In this document: positions 62,125 to 64,000 of the stretch, piece after piece
Position numbering within the stretch: the first letter of the stretch is position 1
Layout: each line of letters opens with the position of its first letter
From: Oribacterium sp. oral taxon 102
GTDB taxonomy: Bacteria; Bacillota; Clostridia; Lachnospirales; Lachnospiraceae
Length of the DNA stretch: 64,000 nucleotides
Assembly: GCF_013394775.1 (NCBI RefSeq)
Contig: NZ_JABXYT010000001.1
Coordinates: forward strand, 1,812,501-1,876,500
Direction: 5' to 3'
Made by a program: the position numbers and the translations under genes
Notes under the pieces: model-generated
Databases searched by the model: none
Told to the model about the DNA's origin: nothing
Seen by the model: only the letters and a program-made list of their open reading frames with translations

Positions 62125-64000
62125 TTATGCGAGATCCTGCGGCCGCATCGTCAGATTGATCCTGCCCATCTTGTCGATCTCCTGCACCTTGACCGTAACC
62201 TGATCGCCGATATGCACCACATCCTCGACCTCATTGACGCGTCCGTCGGCAAGCTTCGAGATGTGTACCATGCCGTCCTTGTTCGGGCTGAGCTGCACGA
62301 ATGCGCCGAAGTTCATAATGCGGACGACCGTACCCCTCAGGATCTGTCCCGGCTCAATCTCCATCACGATGGACTCTACGATCTCCTTCGCCCTCTGCAG
62401 CGCGTTCATATCGATGCCGGAGATAGAAACCATACCCGTATCGTCGATATCAATCTTTGCACCGGTCTCTTCGACGATTCCGTTGATGACCTTGCCCTGC
62501 TTGCCGATAACATCGCCGATCTTCTCCGGGTTGATCTGGATCGTGATGATCTTCGGCGCGTACTCGGAGAGCTCCTTCCGCGGCTCCGCGATCGCGGCAC
62601 GCATGACTCCGTCCATAATGAAGTTTCTCGCCTCATGCGCACGGCGAATTGCCTCCTCGACGATCGGACGGGTCAGACCGTGGATCTTGATATCCATCTG
62701 GATTGCTGTAATGCCGCTGTGCGTACCGGTTACCTTGAAATCCATGTCTCCGAAGAAATCCTCGAGCCCCTGGATGTCAGTCAGGACAATGTAGTCCTCA
62801 TCCGTCTCTCCCGTCACCAGACCGCAGGAGATCCCTGCCACCATTTCCCTGATCGGGACGCCTGCCGCCATCAAAGACATGCAGGAGGCACAGGTCGATG
62901 CCATGGAGGTGGAGCCGTTCGACTCCATCGTCTCCGAAACCGCACGAATCGCATACGGGAAGTCCTCCACACTCGGCAGCACAGGAAGCAGTGCCTTCTC
63001 CGCGAGCGCGCCATGGCCGATCTCTCTTCTTCCCGGCCCTCTGGATGCCTTTGCCTCTCCTACAGAGTAGCCCGGGAAATTGTACTGATGCAGATAGCGC
63101 TTCTCTGTCTCATACTCATTAAGACCCTCCACCTTCTGCACCTCAGAAAGCGGCGCCAGTGTCGTGATATTCATGATCTGAGTCTGTCCGCGCTTGAACA
63201 TGGCGCTGCCATGTACTCTCGGCAGCAAATCCACCTCTGCCTCCAGCGGACGGATCTCGTCGATCCTTCTGCCGTCCGGACGCTTCCTGTCCTTCAGGAT
63301 CATCTTGCGTACGGTCTTCTTCTCATACTGATAGATCGCGTCCGGCAGAATCGCAAGCGCCTCCGCATCCTCCGCGAAGGCAGCCGTGAGCTTCTCGGTG
63401 ACTGCCGCGACATTGGCGTCTCTCTGCTGCTTGTCGTCGGTAAATACCGCTTCCTCCATCTCCTCCGGAGAAACGACCGCCTTCATCCGGTCGAAGAGCT
63501 CCTGCGGTACCGCATAGGAGGTATAGGCATGCTTCTCTCTGCCGCACTCCGCGATGATGGAATCGAAGAAGCCGATGATCTGCTGGTTCACATCGTGTGC
63601 CAGATAGATCGCCTCGATCATCTTCTCGTCCGAGATCTCATTCGCGCCCGCCTCGATCATGATGACCTTGTCTCTGGTGGAGGCTACGGTGAGGAGCAGG
63701 TCGGAAACCGCCTTCTCCGCATTGCCGGGATTCAGGATGAACTCACCGTTAATCATGCCTACCTGCGTGGAAGCGCAGGGGCCGTCGAAGGGAACATCGG
63801 AAAGGCAGGTCGCAAGCGAGGAGCCCAGCATCGCCAAAAGCTCCGGCGAGCAGTCCTGATCTACGGAAAGCACCACATTGTCCAGCAGCACATCATTCCG
63901 GTAATCCTTCGGGAACAATGGGCGCATCGGTCTGTCGATCACGCGGGAGGTCAGGATCGCATTGTCGCTGGCACGCCCCTCTCTCTTCTTGAAACCGCCC
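62125..64000 (-). CDS. pnp: Polyribonucleotide nucleotidyltransferase, 5' end outside window
   Basis: PNPase degrades RNA 3' to 5' with phosphate as a trimer. The visible 625 residues begin within the first RNase PH domain (GGFKKREGRASD, RVIDRPMRPLFP). The second RNase PH domain, a KH domain (GKQGKVINGIVEETGA) and an S1 domain ending NLTMRPQDLA follow. Roughly 70-80 N-terminal residues are missing at the window edge. There is no acidic C-terminal tail. Confidence 0.97.
   Translation of the reverse strand, partial: GGFKKREGRASDNAILTSRVIDRPMRPLFPKDYRNDVLLDNVVLSVDQDCSPELLAMLGSSLATCLSDVPFDGPCASTQVGMINGEFILNPGNAEKAVSDLLLTVASTRDKVIMIEAGANEISDEKMIEAIYLAHDVNQQIIGFFDSIIAECGREKHAYTSYAVPQELFDRMKAVVSPEEMEEAVFTDDKQQRDANVAAVTEKLTAAFAEDAEALAILPDAIYQYEKKTVRKMILKDRKRPDGRRIDEIRPLEAEVDLLPRVHGSAMFKRGQTQIMNITTLAPLSEVQKVEGLNEYETEKRYLHQYNFPGYSVGEAKASRGPGRREIGHGALAEKALLPVLPSVEDFPYAIRAVSETMESNGSTSMASTCASCMSLMAAGVPIREMVAGISCGLVTGETDEDYIVLTDIQGLEDFFGDMDFKVTGTHSGITAIQMDIKIHGLTRPIVEEAIRRAHEARNFIMDGVMRAAIAEPRKELSEYAPKIITIQINPEKIGDVIGKQGKVINGIVEETGAKIDIDDTGMVSISGIDMNALQRAKEIVESIVMEIEPGQILRGTVVRIMNFGAFVQLSPNKDGMVHISKLADGRVNEVEDVVHIGDQVTVKVQEIDKMGRINLTMRPQDLA

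Overview
The window reads as chromosome of a GC-rich, monoderm, anaerobe-type member of the Clostridia, most like a Lachnospiraceae genome. The grounds are a CarD-type regulator, paired DUF5716/DUF5717-like proteins, a Gram-positive type IV pilus locus, NEAT/Shp/IsdE heme uptake instead of TonB systems, strong AGGAGG ribosome binding sites, and lipoprotein and NEAT surface proteins with no outer-membrane genes. The genus cannot be fixed from sequence alone. Nearly all genes lie on the minus strand; the plus-strand exceptions are carD, tRNA-Leu, flgB and the che cluster. No transposase, integrase, prophage or CRISPR array was seen.

Layout. 1-5020: a hairpin-rich intergenic repeat, then a gtrA-yfhO-argH operon. 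5130-6111: convergent carD and rlmH. 6324-13672: an operon of a DUF5717-like protein, an actin/Hsp70-fold DUF5716-like protein, a TPR-like protein and valS. 13677-16736: a copper operon (copA then csoR) with a CsoR-type palindrome inside its promoter. 16867-20219: a solute-binding lipoprotein with a membrane diguanylate cyclase behind a motility-sigma-like promoter. 20310-20863: tRNA-Leu(AAG) and a small XRE regulator. 20894-34172: a type IV pilus operon (pilD, pilM, pilN, pilO, three small pilin-like proteins and a 2433-residue pilin-fused protein). 34242-46396: chemotaxis, with two membrane receptors, a lone flgB, cheA-cheW-cheR, a receiver-less cheB, a secreted C39-like protein and a short soluble receptor. 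46391-58902: a nine-gene heme acquisition operon with a DtxR-like regulator upstream. 58979-64000: tRNA-Lys, a solitary rpoA, gltX and the 3' part of pnp.

How the parts work together. Four promoters (solute-binding protein/cyclase, large receptor, cheA, soluble receptor) share TTAT-N15/16-G(C/T)CGATAN, which resembles the flagellar sigma-D/sigma-28 consensus. Chemotaxis and c-di-GMP signalling may therefore form one regulon beside the pilus locus. In the heme operon, NEAT and Shp proteins would pass heme at the surface to an IsdE-like lipoprotein and a FecCD/FepC importer. Two exporter-type ABC half-transporters end the operon. GTTAG-N6-CTAAC palindromes sit at both the operon promoter and the regulator gene, which suggests metal- or heme-responsive control.

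The observations most worth following are the triplicated giant pilin-fused protein, the Met/Met (not Tyr) candidate heme ligands in the NEAT-like domains, the internal CopZ start inside copA, the shared motility-type promoter set, and the rpoA gene outside the ribosomal-protein operon.
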